DNA from: CAMPJM01 sp964440915
GTDB lineage: Bacteria; Bacteroidota; Bacteroidia; Cytophagales; Cyclobacteriaceae
Reading direction: 5' to 3'
NCBI GenBank assembly: GCA_964440915.1
Contig: CAYTTV010000002.1
Location: 1-64,000 of the forward strand
DNA: 64,000 nt
The notes under the pieces were generated by a model, which was not told the DNA's origin, searched no databases, and saw only the letters and a list, made by a program, of their open reading frames with translations. The position numbers were made by a program, and so were the translations under genes. Below are positions 44,602 through 54,618 of this stretch, piece by piece (the stretch's first letter is position 1; each line of letters starts with the position of its first letter).

Positions 44602-44994
44602 ATGCCAAAATCTTTATTGAGTATATTAGTACGACTGGCGAAAGTGGATGGAGAAATCGTGTCCGAAGAGCATGAGCTCATTCACCAAATTGGGCGAGCC
44701 AACGGACTGAGTGAAGCCGAAATACAGGCAGTGATCAAAAGTCCGGAAAAAACGATAAATGTAGCATCGCTTTCAGATGATGATCGTTTTGAATACCTGT
44801 ACACCTTAGTAGAATTGATGAAAGCAGATGGCAAGCTTTACCTAGAAGAGATAAAGTTTTGTTCTAAGGTTGCTGCAAAACTTGGGTATAATGAGGCAGT
44901 CATGTACGATCTTATTACAGAGGTCTATAGCGACTATCAACAATACGACAAAAGCTGGCAGAAGCAAAAAGTACAGGAATATCTGCGTAAATAG
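44602..44994 (+). CDS. TerB-like (DjlA N-terminal-like) helical protein
   Basis: 130 residues, all helical. Two half-repeats each carry an acidic metal-binding-type motif: AKVDGEIVSEEHELI near residue 13 and MKADGKLYLEEIKF near residue 73. This D-G-x-(I/L)-x-x-(E)E pattern is typical of TerB/tellurite-resistance-related proteins, which are thought to bind divalent metal near membranes. No other ter genes are nearby, so tellurite resistance itself is not implied. Confidence 0.8.
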   Translation: MPKSLLSILVRLAKVDGEIVSEEHELIHQIGRANGLSEAEIQAVIKSPEKTINVASLSDDDRFEYLYTLVELMKADGKLYLEEIKFCSKVAAKLGYNEAVMYDLITEVYSDYQQYDKSWQKQKVQEYLRK

Positions 44995-45122
44995 CCTTTT
45001 ACCTTCCAAACAGTCAAATAATTTATTAGTTGAACTCTACCGGTAAAGTAGCTTGTCGCCCAACGACTTTATAGCGGTAGCGCTCAAGCTTGTTTAAGTT
45101 TGCTTTAAAAAAATCGCATTGC

Positions 45123-47039
45123 ATGGCCTCTATTGAATCTCTTCGTCACACTTTAGCCTTGCTGAAAAAGGAACGAGAAGAAGACCTTGAGCAGTACAAA
45201 CAGAAAGTACTGAGAACTCCGCTCCAAGAGCGTATACAAGCGGGCCTTTCTTGGTATCCCGTTATTTTTAAAAGGACGATGTACGATACAGGCGAAAAGC
45301 TTGTCATAGAACTTGAGCGTACTACTCAGATTGGTAGGCCCCATGTATTTCAGTCAGGTAAGTTGGTCAGCATATTTGCCCAATCTCAAACAGGTAAAGT
45401 GGCTGAAGAGCAGATTTCTGGAGTAGTAAATCAAGTGAGAGGTAATTCGATGATGATTACCTTAAGCACAGACCATTTTCCTGATTGGCTAGATTATGGA
45501 AAGTTAGGGATAGACCTTTTGTTTGATGAGGCCTCCTACCGGGAAATGGAATCTGCCATGAAACAGGTGATAGAAGCAAAGGGTAGGGCCCTCGAATTGC
45601 GAGAGAAAATACTTGGAGAGGCATTACCTGAATTTGATAGCCTTAAACCGTACGCTGACACGCAATTGAATAATAGTCAAGAAAATGCTGTTCAGCATAT
45701 TGTGGCTGCCAAAGACGTGGCGGTTGTTCATGGCCCCCCAGGAACGGGTAAAACTACTACTTTGGTAAAGGCTATACTGAAAGTTTTGGAAGAGGAGGAG
45801 CAGGTTCTGGTATGCGCCCCTAGCAATGCGGCTGTTGATCTCTTAGTAGAAAGGTTGACGGCAGCAGGACAGAATGTGGTTAGGTTGGGACATCCCGCTA
45901 GGGTAACAGAAGATGCCCTTCAACAGACTATGGATGTTAAAATCGCCAATCATCCTACATATGCTGACCTGAAAAAAGCAAAACAAAAGCGTGAGGAGTT
46001 TAGAAAGCTTGCTTTTAAATACAAGCGAAATTTTGGATATGCAGAAAAGAACCAGCGGAAACTTCTGCTCCGTGAGGCCTCTGCATTGCAGGCAGAAGCA
46101 GAAATGTTGGAACATTATATCATAACGGATATTATGGGAAAGGCGCAGGTAATAGCTACAACTTTGGTAGGGTCTGCAAGTCCTTATCTGCATCGGAAGC
46201 GGTTTACGAGCCTTTTTATTGATGAGGCTGCACAGGCCCTGGAACCTGCTTGTTGGATTCCGATTCTCCGCGTTGACAGGGTGGTTTTTGCTGGCGATCA
46301 TTTCCAGCTTCCACCCACAATAAAGTCCTTTGAAGCTGCTAGGGAAGGGTTATCCAAAACATTGTTTGAGAAAGTGATAGCAACGAAAGGCATTGGCAGT
46401 TTGCTAACAGTGCAATACAGAATGAATAAGCAGATTATGGCTTTTTCCAATAATCAGTTTTATGGTGGTGCCCTTGTGGCGGACAGCCAAGTGGAAAACC
46501 ACCAACTCACATTCGAAGAAGCCCCTTTAGAATTCATTGACACTGCCGGTTGCGGGTATGGAGAGGAGATCAACCCAGAGTCGTTGAGCCGGTATAATCA
46601 AGAAGAGGCCAAGTTCATGTTGAGCCATTTGGAGAATTTAGTTGAAAGCGTTAAAATAAGCCCACAAGAAAATAGCTTTACGATAGGGGTGATAGCACCT
46701 TATAAAGCTCAGATATTGTTGTTATCGGAAATGCTTTCAAGTTTTCCATCCTTAAAAGAGATAGAAGAGATTATTACTATCGACACGATTGATGCGTTCC
46801 AAGGAAGGGAGCGAGATATTATTTATATAAGCCTAGTGCGATCAAATGATAAAGGTGAGATTGGCTTCTTGGAAGATGTAAGGCGCATAAATGTGGCCAT
46901 GACGAGAGCGAGAAAGAAGTTGGTGATTATAGGTGACAGTGCAACACTTGGTCATCATCCGTTTTATAATGATCTTATCGATTATGTTATCGCCTCCAAT
47001 GCATATAAAAGTGCTTTTGAATATGCTTTTGAAAATTAA
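45123..47039 (+). CDS. SF1 DNA/RNA helicase, SMUBP2/UPF1-like
   Basis: 638 residues from the ATG at 45123; a TTG at 45090 in frame is less likely. An N-terminal coiled coil and beta-barrel region precede the helicase core. Motif I is HGPPGTGKTTTL near residue 204, motif II (DEAA box) is FIDEAAQALEP, motif III is FAGDHFQLPPT, motif V is IDAFQGRERDIIYISLVR and motif VI is NVAMTRARKKLVII. These match the SF1B UPF1-like group (IGHMBP2). It should unwind nucleic acid 5' to 3'. Function in bacteria is uncertain. A methyltransferase gene follows 25 bases after its stop. Confidence 0.9.
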   Translation: MASIESLRHTLALLKKEREEDLEQYKQKVLRTPLQERIQAGLSWYPVIFKRTMYDTGEKLVIELERTTQIGRPHVFQSGKLVSIFAQSQTGKVAEEQISGVVNQVRGNSMMITLSTDHFPDWLDYGKLGIDLLFDEASYREMESAMKQVIEAKGRALELREKILGEALPEFDSLKPYADTQLNNSQENAVQHIVAAKDVAVVHGPPGTGKTTTLVKAILKVLEEEEQVLVCAPSNAAVDLLVERLTAAGQNVVRLGHPARVTEDALQQTMDVKIANHPTYADLKKAKQKREEFRKLAFKYKRNFGYAEKNQRKLLLREASALQAEAEMLEHYIITDIMGKAQVIATTLVGSASPYLHRKRFTSLFIDEAAQALEPACWIPILRVDRVVFAGDHFQLPPTIKSFEAAREGLSKTLFEKVIATKGIGSLLTVQYRMNKQIMAFSNNQFYGGALVADSQVENHQLTFEEAPLEFIDTAGCGYGEEINPESLSRYNQEEAKFMLSHLENLVESVKISPQENSFTIGVIAPYKAQILLLSEMLSSFPSLKEIEEIITIDTIDAFQGRERDIIYISLVRSNDKGEIGFLEDVRRINVAMTRARKKLVIIGDSATLGHHPFYNDLIDYVIASNAYKSAFEYAFEN

Positions 47040-47064
47040 TGGTTGCCTCAATAAAATATAACGA

Positions 47065-47760
47065 ATGCCCGAGATAGAAGACGTATACGGCCAAGCTTTG
47101 CACGATTATTATTACCGACGAAATCACAAGCTGCTGCTCTACAACAATTATGGGCCAAAGGAGGAAATGCCCATTGCCCTTTTCTTTAGGGACATGGAAA
47201 AAATGCCGACTATTGAAACGAAGGCTATGAGTTTGTGCAAAGGTAAGGTGCTGGATATCGGGGCAGGTGTTGGAAGTCATGCTTTGATTTTACAGAAACA
47301 AGGTATTGATGTGACTGCTATAGAGAGGTCGGCCTTAGCGGTGGAGATCATGAAAAAAAGAGGAGTAAGAAAGGCGATAGCCGGAGATATATTTGCCTTG
47401 GCCGACATGAAATTTGACACGCTACTTTTGATGATGAACGGAATTGGGCTTGTGGGCAATTTGGATGGATTGAAGTATTTCTTGCAGCATGCTAAAACTT
47501 TACTGCTCCCCGGCGGGCAGCTTTTGTTTGACTCTTGCGATATTTTGTATTTATATCAAGGCGGCCCAACACCCACAGATCGTTATTATGGAGAGATTTC
47601 CTTCCGATATGAATACAAGAATAAGATAGGAGAATGGTTCAAATGGCTTTATGTCGATCAGCAAACCTTGGAAACTGTAGCTACAAAGACAGGATGGCAT
47701 TGCCAAGTCATTTATGAGGACGATAAAGACCAATATTTGGTTAGGCTTACTTTAGAATAG
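47065..47760 (+). CDS. Class I SAM-dependent methyltransferase
   Basis: 231 residues. The SAM-binding motif I is VLDIGAGVGSHALIL near residue 57, with the acidic residue of motif II in VTAIERSALAV and motif IV-like FDTLLLMMNGIGL. The substrate is not apparent. It follows the helicase gene by 25 bases on the same strand and may share its transcript. Confidence 0.85.
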   Translation: MPEIEDVYGQALHDYYYRRNHKLLLYNNYGPKEEMPIALFFRDMEKMPTIETKAMSLCKGKVLDIGAGVGSHALILQKQGIDVTAIERSALAVEIMKKRGVRKAIAGDIFALADMKFDTLLLMMNGIGLVGNLDGLKYFLQHAKTLLLPGGQLLFDSCDILYLYQGGPTPTDRYYGEISFRYEYKNKIGEWFKWLYVDQQTLETVATKTGWHCQVIYEDDKDQYLVRLTLE

Positions 47761-48007
47761 GCGGTTGAAGGAATAGTGACTGATTTTTTATTTTACCGGT
47801 AACAGGGTTATAGTTGAACCCCGGTTTATAGAATACACATTAAAGCTAGGGAGTAAAATAAAAAAAAGCTAGCTTTAGAAAGCTCCCTGTTCGTGTAGTT
47901 ACATTGACGATCATAGGGCGCTCCTTAAGCTTAAAATTTGTATTTTTTTAATTTTATCAATGCTTGTTGAATAAACTATTAATTAAACCTAAACTCCCGA
48001 TATTTTT

Positions 48008-48913
48008 ATGGCTACTAAATCAGACTTAGATTTTACTTATACAAAGTTGGATAGGATATTTCGCTTGAGTATGGGCGAGCATGGAGATTTTAGCGGGGCA
48101 AGATATAAAGGCGACTTTTCAAAGACCTTAGAAGAAGCGCAAAGGGCCAAACATCAGTTTATTGCCGAGCAATTGAATATCACCAAAGAAAGTAAAGTGC
48201 TAGATTTAGGCTGCGGCTGGGGACCTTTTGTTAATTATGTGACCCATGAAATAGGAGCTGAATGTATCGGCCTTACACTTTCCGACGGGCAAGCCAGGGC
48301 ATGTCAAAGCAAAAACTTGAATGTTCATATAAAAGATTGTAGGACTGTAAAACCTACAGATTTTGGCACTTTTGACGCTATAGTTTCTTTAGGTGCCTTT
48401 GAACATTTTTGTTCTATAGAGGAATACAAAGCTGGTAAGCAAGAGGAAGTGTATCACAATTTCTTTCAGACCGTCTATGATCTTTTGCCAACAGGGGGAA
48501 GGTTTTATTTGCAAACCATGACTTTCGGTAAAAATATGATCCCCTATGAAGAAATTGACATAAAGGCTGAAAGCGGATCTCCCGCTCATGTGCTAGCTTT
48601 AATGGTAGAGCAGTTTCCAGGGTCTTGGTTGCCTTATGGGTCAGAAATGATCGAAAGAAATATCGAAGGAATGTTCAACACGATTTATAAAAGCAGCGGA
48701 AGATTAGATTACATACAAACAATAGGAGAGTGGAGGAAAAAATTCAGAAAATTTAACCTAAAAAAATATGCCCTATACCTTTCGCTTTTGCCGAAATACC
48801 TGACGGATGAAAAGTTCAGGCGGCAAGTAGCCATTTTTAGAATTAGTCCGAATCGTGTTTGTTTCGAGCAGGAAATTATGGAGCATTATAGGTATGTGTT
48901 TGAGAAGATATAG
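48008..48913 (+). CDS. Cyclopropane-fatty-acid-synthase-like methyltransferase
   Basis: 301 residues. Motif I is VLDLGCGWGPFVNYV near residue 60 (the LGCGWG form typical of the CFA/mycolic acid cyclopropane synthase family), followed by GLTLSDGQA and SLGAFEHF, also family-like. It lacks the ~100-residue N-terminal domain of E. coli CFA synthase, so it is like the mycobacterial-type shorter enzymes. The natural lipid or other acceptor is unknown; I would not call it a proven cyclopropane synthase. It is alone, 247 bases after the previous gene. Confidence 0.8.
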   Translation: MATKSDLDFTYTKLDRIFRLSMGEHGDFSGARYKGDFSKTLEEAQRAKHQFIAEQLNITKESKVLDLGCGWGPFVNYVTHEIGAECIGLTLSDGQARACQSKNLNVHIKDCRTVKPTDFGTFDAIVSLGAFEHFCSIEEYKAGKQEEVYHNFFQTVYDLLPTGGRFYLQTMTFGKNMIPYEEIDIKAESGSPAHVLALMVEQFPGSWLPYGSEMIERNIEGMFNTIYKSSGRLDYIQTIGEWRKKFRKFNLKKYALYLSLLPKYLTDEKFRRQVAIFRISPNRVCFEQEIMEHYRYVFEKI

Positions 48914-49040
48914 GTTGGTGATTCAAAACCATCATGGATTGAAATACTAAAATGACCAGGTGCAAGCCATGATAAATCGAGTTCAGAAGCTTAGTTTCGG
49001 TATTGATTTTTGATTTTACTCTTTACAATTAAACGTCTCT

Positions 49041-50588
49041 ATGAAAAAATATCTGTATCAGGGATTTGTAGCGCTCTTATTAACTCATTCCATCAGCTAT
49101 GGTCAGTATAATCCTCAACATGATTTGGGAGAGCTATTTGCTGATGTGCAGTTGACACCTGTTTTTCCAGATTCAAAAACATTTGTGGATTGTATTCCGA
49201 AATATTCTCCGAATACGATTTTAAAACAATACCGTAAACAGAAAAAACAAGCGGATTTTGATTTAGCGGTATTTGTTCGACAACATTTTATCATCCCACA
49301 GGCTGCTTCCTATGTCGATACAGACTCTTTTCCTCACATTGAAACCCATATAGAAAAGCTTTGGGACGAGTTGGTAAGAACCGACTCAATTACTGCTAGC
49401 TCATTGATTGAACTGCCTTTTCCCTACATCGTACCTGGAGGCAGGTTTAATGAACTGTATTATTGGGATAGCTATTTCACCCTTTTAGGATTGCAAGTCT
49501 CGGGGAAGGACCAACTGATAGAAGACATGGTGGACAACTTCGCTTGGTTAATCGAAACGTATGGTTTTATTCCCAATGGGACACGTACTTATTATCTTTC
49601 CCGCTCACAACCCCCTTTTTTTTCTTTGATGGTAGTATTGTTGTCAACTATCAAGGGAGAGGAAACATTGTTAACCTATTTGCCGCAGCTTGTGGCAGAA
49701 CATCAATTTTGGATGACAGGTGAGGATGAATTGGACAAGAACAATCATGCTATGCATAGGGTGGTGAGGCTGGAAGAAAATGTCATTTTAAACCGTTATT
49801 GGGATAATGACAGTACGCCAAGACCTGAATCCTACAAGGAGGATATTGAAACTGCTTCGCTCATAGCGGTAAAGCCTGAGATTACTTATAGAAATATTAG
49901 GGCGGCGGCAGAGTCAGGTTGGGATTTCAGTGCACGTTGGTTTAGAGATGGCCTCTCCTTGGAGACGATACATACCACAGAAATAATACCGGTAGACCTC
50001 AATAGCTTGCTTTATCATTTAGAAAAAACCATTGCAAAGGCTTATGCGCTAAAGGGTGATAAAGAAAGCAATGAATTGTTTTCATCAAAAGCAGCAGCAA
50101 GAAAAAACGCTATTTTGCAGTATTGCTGGGATGAAGGAGCAGGCTTCTTTATAGATTATGACTTTATTGCAGAAAAAACTACGGGATTTTATTCCCTTGC
50201 TGGGATGGCGCCACTTTACTTTTCGATTGCAGACCAAGAACAAGCAGAAAAAATAGCTCGAAATATCGAAGCCTATTTTATGTTTCCGGGAGGTTTGCCT
50301 AGTACATTGATATTGTCGGGTCAGCAATGGGACGCTCCTAATGGTTGGGCACCTCTCCAATGGATGAGCTATAAAGGATTAAAGCAGTATGGACAAGAGC
50401 ACTTAGCGGATACCCTTAAGGCACGATGGATAGAGACCATACAAAGTCAATATCTTGAATCTGGAAAGTTGTTAGAAAAGTATAATGTTGTATTTCCAAA
50501 AGTGCCAGGCGGCGGCGGAGAATACCCCACTCAAGATGGATTTGGTTGGACCAACGGGATTTATTTGAGGATGCTGGAGGAACTATAA
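49041..50588 (+). CDS. treA: Alpha,alpha-trehalase, periplasmic (GH37)
   Basis: 515 residues with a signal peptide (MKKYLYQGFVALLLTHSISYGQ). Both family signatures are present: PGGRFNELYYWDSYF near residue 133 and QWDAPNGWAPLQW near 430. Catalytic residues are the Asp in ESGWDFSARW near 295 and the Glu in GGGGEYPTQDGFGW near the C-terminus. It hydrolyses trehalose to two glucose outside the cytoplasmic membrane. It stands alone; no trehalose transport or synthesis genes are nearby. Confidence 0.94.
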   Translation: MKKYLYQGFVALLLTHSISYGQYNPQHDLGELFADVQLTPVFPDSKTFVDCIPKYSPNTILKQYRKQKKQADFDLAVFVRQHFIIPQAASYVDTDSFPHIETHIEKLWDELVRTDSITASSLIELPFPYIVPGGRFNELYYWDSYFTLLGLQVSGKDQLIEDMVDNFAWLIETYGFIPNGTRTYYLSRSQPPFFSLMVVLLSTIKGEETLLTYLPQLVAEHQFWMTGEDELDKNNHAMHRVVRLEENVILNRYWDNDSTPRPESYKEDIETASLIAVKPEITYRNIRAAAESGWDFSARWFRDGLSLETIHTTEIIPVDLNSLLYHLEKTIAKAYALKGDKESNELFSSKAAARKNAILQYCWDEGAGFFIDYDFIAEKTTGFYSLAGMAPLYFSIADQEQAEKIARNIEAYFMFPGGLPSTLILSGQQWDAPNGWAPLQWMSYKGLKQYGQEHLADTLKARWIETIQSQYLESGKLLEKYNVVFPKVPGGGGEYPTQDGFGWTNGIYLRMLEEL

Positions 50589-50613
50589 GCAAAACCTTAC
50601 TTTGGCTTATCAA

Positions 50614-51147
50614 TTAACTCTCTGGCGCAGTATTGCGCTGCTTATATTTATAGCTCAAATAGCTCAACACTTCTCCAAATGCATTGATTCCCTCTTTCAT
50701 GCTTTCGTCCACTTGCTTGCCATTCATACGGAGCAGCAAAAGGCCATAAATAGCGTTCAGGCATACTTGTATCGGGTCTTGTATAGCCCCTTTAGCCAGT
50801 GCTATATTTTTGTTGATATGGATTTTGGCCCGGTCGTATATCTGGCGGTAGGCTTGGTCTGACTTGAGCAGCTGCTTGCTTATTTCGCCCAGTTCTGCTG
50901 CAATTTTATTGACAAAGCTTAAATGACCTTTATCCTGTATTTTCTCCTGGACCATCTGTTCGCATATATTTGAATACCATTGCGCAATGGCTTCTTTTTC
51001 TGGGTCGGCCACGGGAAAATGCTTGATAACATAGTCCCTGATCTGATCCGTGTCAAAATTATAAGCCCGTATCAGGTCCTCGGTCTTATACATGTATATA
51101 ATGTACTCTGAAATGTTGTTTTTCCTTTTGTTTTCGGCAATAATCAT
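50614..51147 (-). CDS. DUF4924 family protein
   Basis: 177 residues, predicted all-helical and soluble. The start MIIAENKRKNNISEYIIYMY and the following EDLIRAYNFD match the Bacteroidota family DUF4924 as I remember it. The function is unknown. It is convergent with the trehalase gene (25 bases between stops) and divergent from lepA, with 232 bases between the starts. Confidence 0.8.
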   Translation of the reverse strand: MIIAENKRKNNISEYIIYMYKTEDLIRAYNFDTDQIRDYVIKHFPVADPEKEAIAQWYSNICEQMVQEKIQDKGHLSFVNKIAAELGEISKQLLKSDQAYRQIYDRAKIHINKNIALAKGAIQDPIQVCLNAIYGLLLLRMNGKQVDESMKEGINAFGEVLSYLSYKYKQRNTAPES

Positions 51148-51297
51148 AGCGAGGAAGCTTTAAGGAGATGTACAAATATCTGAAATATTATATGGATATA
51201 ACAGCTAAAAACCACACATTTTTGCATTTACACGGTTGAAGCTTGATAGAAAGGGAGGCAATGCCAAAACAAATATACGAACTAAAAAAATATTCTC

Positions 51298-51305
51298 TAT
51301 TTTTG
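51298..51305 (+). promoter_or_regulatory. Possible -7 element of lepA
   Basis: TATTTTTG fits TAnnTTTG, 77 bases upstream of the lepA ATG; no -33 element found at the standard distance. Confidence 0.35.
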
Positions 51306-51382
51306 TGAGAATGGGTAAAACCACCATAGGTCAAGAGATATACAAAACGAAAGGAATTAGTCAGGGATAGCATTTTATATTG

Positions 51383-53170
51383 ATGAAAAACATACGAAAC
51401 TTCTGCATTATTGCGCATATAGACCACGGGAAGAGTACCTTGGCAGATAGGCTGTTAGAACATACCCAAACTGTAACTGATCGGCAAATGCAGGAGCAAT
51501 TGCTCGATAGCATGGATTTGGAACGTGAGCGGGGCATTACGATAAAAAGCCATGCGATCCAGATGGATTATGTTTTTGAAGGAGAAAAGTATGTTTTGAA
51601 CTTGATCGACACGCCTGGACACGTCGATTTCTCTTATGAAGTGTCTAGGTCTATCGCGGCATGTGAAGGTGCCTTGCTTATAGTGGACGCCTCCCAAGGT
51701 ATACAGGCCCAAACTATATCGAACTTGTATCTGGCTTTGGAGCAGGACCTGGAAATCATTCCTGTTCTAAACAAAATAGATCTTCCAGGAGCGATGCCAG
51801 AAGAGGTGAAGGATCAGATTATTGAACTGATAGGTTGCGATAGAGAGGACATAATTTCGGCGAGTGGAAAGGAAGGCATAGGGATTAGCGATATCTTAAA
51901 AGCTATTGTTCATAGAGTTCCCGCTCCGAGTGGCGATATTGACGCCCCTCTTCAGGCCATGATTTTTGATTCAGTTTTCAATTCCTTCAGGGGGATTGAA
52001 GTGTATTTTAGGGTTTTTAATGGCACGATTAATAAAGGAGACAAGGTGAAGTTCCTAAACACAGGGAAGGTTTATGAAGCAGATGAAATAGGGATATTAA
52101 AATATACTCAACTACCTCAAAAATCGATTCAGGCTGGAAATGTAGGCTACCTGATATCAGGGATAAAAGTAGCCAAAGAAGTGAAGGTAGGAGACACCAT
52201 CACTCATGTTGATAGGCCTTGTCAGCAAAGTGTGAAAGGGTTTGAAAACGTAAAACCGATGGTTTTTGCGGGCATATATCCAGTAGAGACCAGTGATTAC
52301 GAAGAATTGAGGGCATCCATGGAGAAACTGCAATTAAATGACGCTTCTCTAGTATGGGAGCCAGAAACTTCTGCTGCCCTGGGGTTTGGTTTCCGCTGTG
52401 GATTTTTAGGCATGCTGCATATGGAAATCGTGCAAGAAAGGCTGGAGCGTGAGTTTGACATGACAGTCATTACTACTGTGCCTTCAGTGCAGTTTCATGC
52501 TGTAAAATCAGATGGTAGTATCCAGAAAGTGAATGCACCTTCTGATATGCCCGAACCTAATACGATATCACATATTGAGGAGCCTTTCATTCGTGCACAA
52601 ATCATTTCCAAATCTGAGTATATCGGTACGATTATCGCTCTTTGTATGGACAAACGGGGTGTTCTGAAAAATCAGGTTTATCTGACACAAGACCGTGTTG
52701 AGCTTTCATTTGAGCTCCCCCTTTCTGAGATTGTTTTCGACTTCTTCGATCGTCTCAAAACAATATCTCGCGGCTATGCCTCCCTTGATTACGAACTTAT
52801 AGGGTTTAGGCAGTCAACCATGGTAAAGTTAGACATCGTGTTGAATGGAGAGAAGGTGGATGCTTTGTCGGCGATCGTGCATAAAGAGAAAGCTTATGAA
52901 TGGGGCAAGCGGCTTTGTGATAAGCTTAGGGAGCTTATACCTCGACAGATGTTCGAAATTGCCATTCAGGCTTCCATAGGTACTAAGATTATTGCAAGAG
53001 AGACAGTAAAGGCCATGAGAAAGAACGTTCTGGCGAAATGCTATGGCGGGGACATCTCTAGGAAAAGAAAGCTTCTTGAAAAGCAAAAGAAAGGAAAGAA
53101 GCGCATGAGGCAAGTAGGCAACGTAGAGATTCCACAGGAAGCCTTTATGGCGGTTCTGAAACTGGATTAG
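51383..53170 (+). CDS. lepA: Elongation factor 4 (LepA), back-translocating GTPase
   Basis: 595 residues from the ATG at 51383 (a TTG one codon upstream is not needed). G motifs: AHIDHGKST near residue 11, RGITIKS, DTPGHVDF and NKIDLPGA. The EF-G-like domains and the C-terminal LepA-specific domain (GGDISRKRKLLEKQKKGKKR) are intact. It acts on ribosomes during initiation or stalled elongation. It is followed by folD 97 bases downstream. Confidence 0.97.
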   Translation: MKNIRNFCIIAHIDHGKSTLADRLLEHTQTVTDRQMQEQLLDSMDLERERGITIKSHAIQMDYVFEGEKYVLNLIDTPGHVDFSYEVSRSIAACEGALLIVDASQGIQAQTISNLYLALEQDLEIIPVLNKIDLPGAMPEEVKDQIIELIGCDREDIISASGKEGIGISDILKAIVHRVPAPSGDIDAPLQAMIFDSVFNSFRGIEVYFRVFNGTINKGDKVKFLNTGKVYEADEIGILKYTQLPQKSIQAGNVGYLISGIKVAKEVKVGDTITHVDRPCQQSVKGFENVKPMVFAGIYPVETSDYEELRASMEKLQLNDASLVWEPETSAALGFGFRCGFLGMLHMEIVQERLEREFDMTVITTVPSVQFHAVKSDGSIQKVNAPSDMPEPNTISHIEEPFIRAQIISKSEYIGTIIALCMDKRGVLKNQVYLTQDRVELSFELPLSEIVFDFFDRLKTISRGYASLDYELIGFRQSTMVKLDIVLNGEKVDALSAIVHKEKAYEWGKRLCDKLRELIPRQMFEIAIQASIGTKIIARETVKAMRKNVLAKCYGGDISRKRKLLEKQKKGKKRMRQVGNVEIPQEAFMAVLKLD

Positions 53171-53267
53171 GGGATGTAAATTTGAATGGGGATGGCTGAG
53201 AAGATAAAGCTCTTGTTAGGAACGGAATTTTAATTACATATACTCATTTATTTAATAATAATAGACA

Positions 53268-54152
53268 ATGGCGACACTCCTGGATGGGAAAAAGATTTCA
53301 AACGAGATAAAAGAAGAAATCGCTCAAAAGGTACAGCAAATAAAAAGCAAAAAAGGGAAAATACCACATTTAGCTGCAGTATTGGTAGGGACAGACGGCG
53401 CAAGTGAAACGTACGTGAGCAGTAAGGTTAAAGCTTGTGAAACTTGTGGATTCTCATCAACCCTTAAAAGATTTGACGCTGACATTTCGGAAGAAGCACT
53501 TTTGCAGGTTGTGGAGGAGATCAACAATGATCCAGACATTGATGGTCTGATCGTGCAATTGCCACTTCCACCACACATTTCTGTTCAGAAAGTGACGGAT
53601 AAGATAAAACCCGAAAAGGATGTTGATGGCTTTCACCCCATGAATGTTGGCAGGATGGCAAAAAATCTACCATCGTATGTGGCTGCTACGCCTTTTGGGA
53701 TTCTTCAGTTGCTAGAGCGGTACAATATTCAAACCCAGGGAAAGCATTGTGTTGTTGTCGGAAGAAGTGAAATCGTCGGCTCTCCTATGAGCATCCTTAT
53801 GGCAAGGAATACTTACCCGGGAAATTCCACTGTTACTTTATGCCATAGTAGAACCAGCAATATCAAAGAAATAACCTTGCAGGCAGACATTATCATCGTA
53901 GCCTTGGGAAAACCCAACTTCCTGACGGCCGATATGGTAAAAGAAGGAGTAGTAGTGATAGATGTAGGGATTACGCGTGTGAAAGATGAAACCAAGAAAT
54001 CGGGATTTGCCCTAAAGGGAGATGTCGATTTTCTTGAAGTCCAGAAGAAAAGCAGTTTTATAACCCCAGTGCCAGGCGGAGTAGGCCCCATGACGATAGC
54101 CTCCTTGCTGTATAATACTTTGCAAGCAAGCCAGAAAGAAGTGTATGGATAA
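53268..54152 (+). CDS. folD: Bifunctional methylenetetrahydrofolate dehydrogenase/cyclohydrolase
   Basis: 294 residues. Family motifs: ASETYVSSKVKACE (with the catalytic Lys), GLIVQLPLPPHI, the DVDGFHP block, VVGRSEIVGSPM in the NADP site and TPVPGGVGPMT at the end. It interconverts 5,10-methylene- and 10-formyl-tetrahydrofolate. It is on the lepA strand and precedes a decayed four-helix-bundle gene. Confidence 0.96.
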   Translation: MATLLDGKKISNEIKEEIAQKVQQIKSKKGKIPHLAAVLVGTDGASETYVSSKVKACETCGFSSTLKRFDADISEEALLQVVEEINNDPDIDGLIVQLPLPPHISVQKVTDKIKPEKDVDGFHPMNVGRMAKNLPSYVAATPFGILQLLERYNIQTQGKHCVVVGRSEIVGSPMSILMARNTYPGNSTVTLCHSRTSNIKEITLQADIIIVALGKPNFLTADMVKEGVVVIDVGITRVKDETKKSGFALKGDVDFLEVQKKSSFITPVPGGVGPMTIASLLYNTLQASQKEVYG

Positions 54153-54201
54153 CTGATTAGGAATTTTTGATTCAAAGTTCTAGGTTCTCAGTTTAAGAAA
54201 G

Positions 54202-54554
54202 ATGGCTGCTACCAAATGTTTTGAAGATTTAGCGTGTTGAAAGAGTGCGAGAAATTTGTATGCTAGTATCTTTCAAGCAACTAATCAGGAACTTTTGCAA
54301 AGGATTTTCCATTAAAGGATCAGATATCAAGATCCAGTGGCTCGACTATGGATAACATAGCGGAAGGGTTTGAAAGAGGAGGAAATAAGGAATTAATCCA
54401 TTTCTTTTTTTATAGCCAAAGCTTCCTTTGCTGAGGTAAAATCTCAACTTACAGGACAATGGACCGGAAGCATATTAGCGAAAGTGAATTCATGGAGCTA
54501 TACCATATTTCAACACAAACTTCAAAACCAATACATGGTTTTATTGCATACTGA
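54202..54554 (+). pseudogene. Decayed four-helix-bundle protein (S23/23S-rRNA intervening-sequence family)
   Basis: Reading with frame changes, the stretch gives a full-length family protein: MAATKCFEDLAC, stop (TGA for the usual Trp), KSARNLYASIFQATNQEL, then after a frame change AKDFPLKDQIS, NIAEGFERGGNKELIHF, then after another IAKASFAEVKSQL, and after a third MDRKHISESEFMELYHIS and GFIAY with a natural stop at 54552-54554. Each frame change fits a one-base change: two in T runs (near 54297 and 54407), one near 54455. With one in-frame stop and three frameshifts it cannot make the protein, unless the read errors are sequencing artefacts. It fills the folD-queE gap. Confidence 0.8.
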
Positions 54555-54618
54555 AGTAACGCCGAACATATAGGATTTAAGTATAACTAATAACCCCAAA
54601 ATCCCAGAACTGTAAACT

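Noticed and set aside
44602..44994. Tellurite-resistance operon
   Set aside because: Only a lone TerB-like gene; no terA, C, D, E or Z genes nearby.
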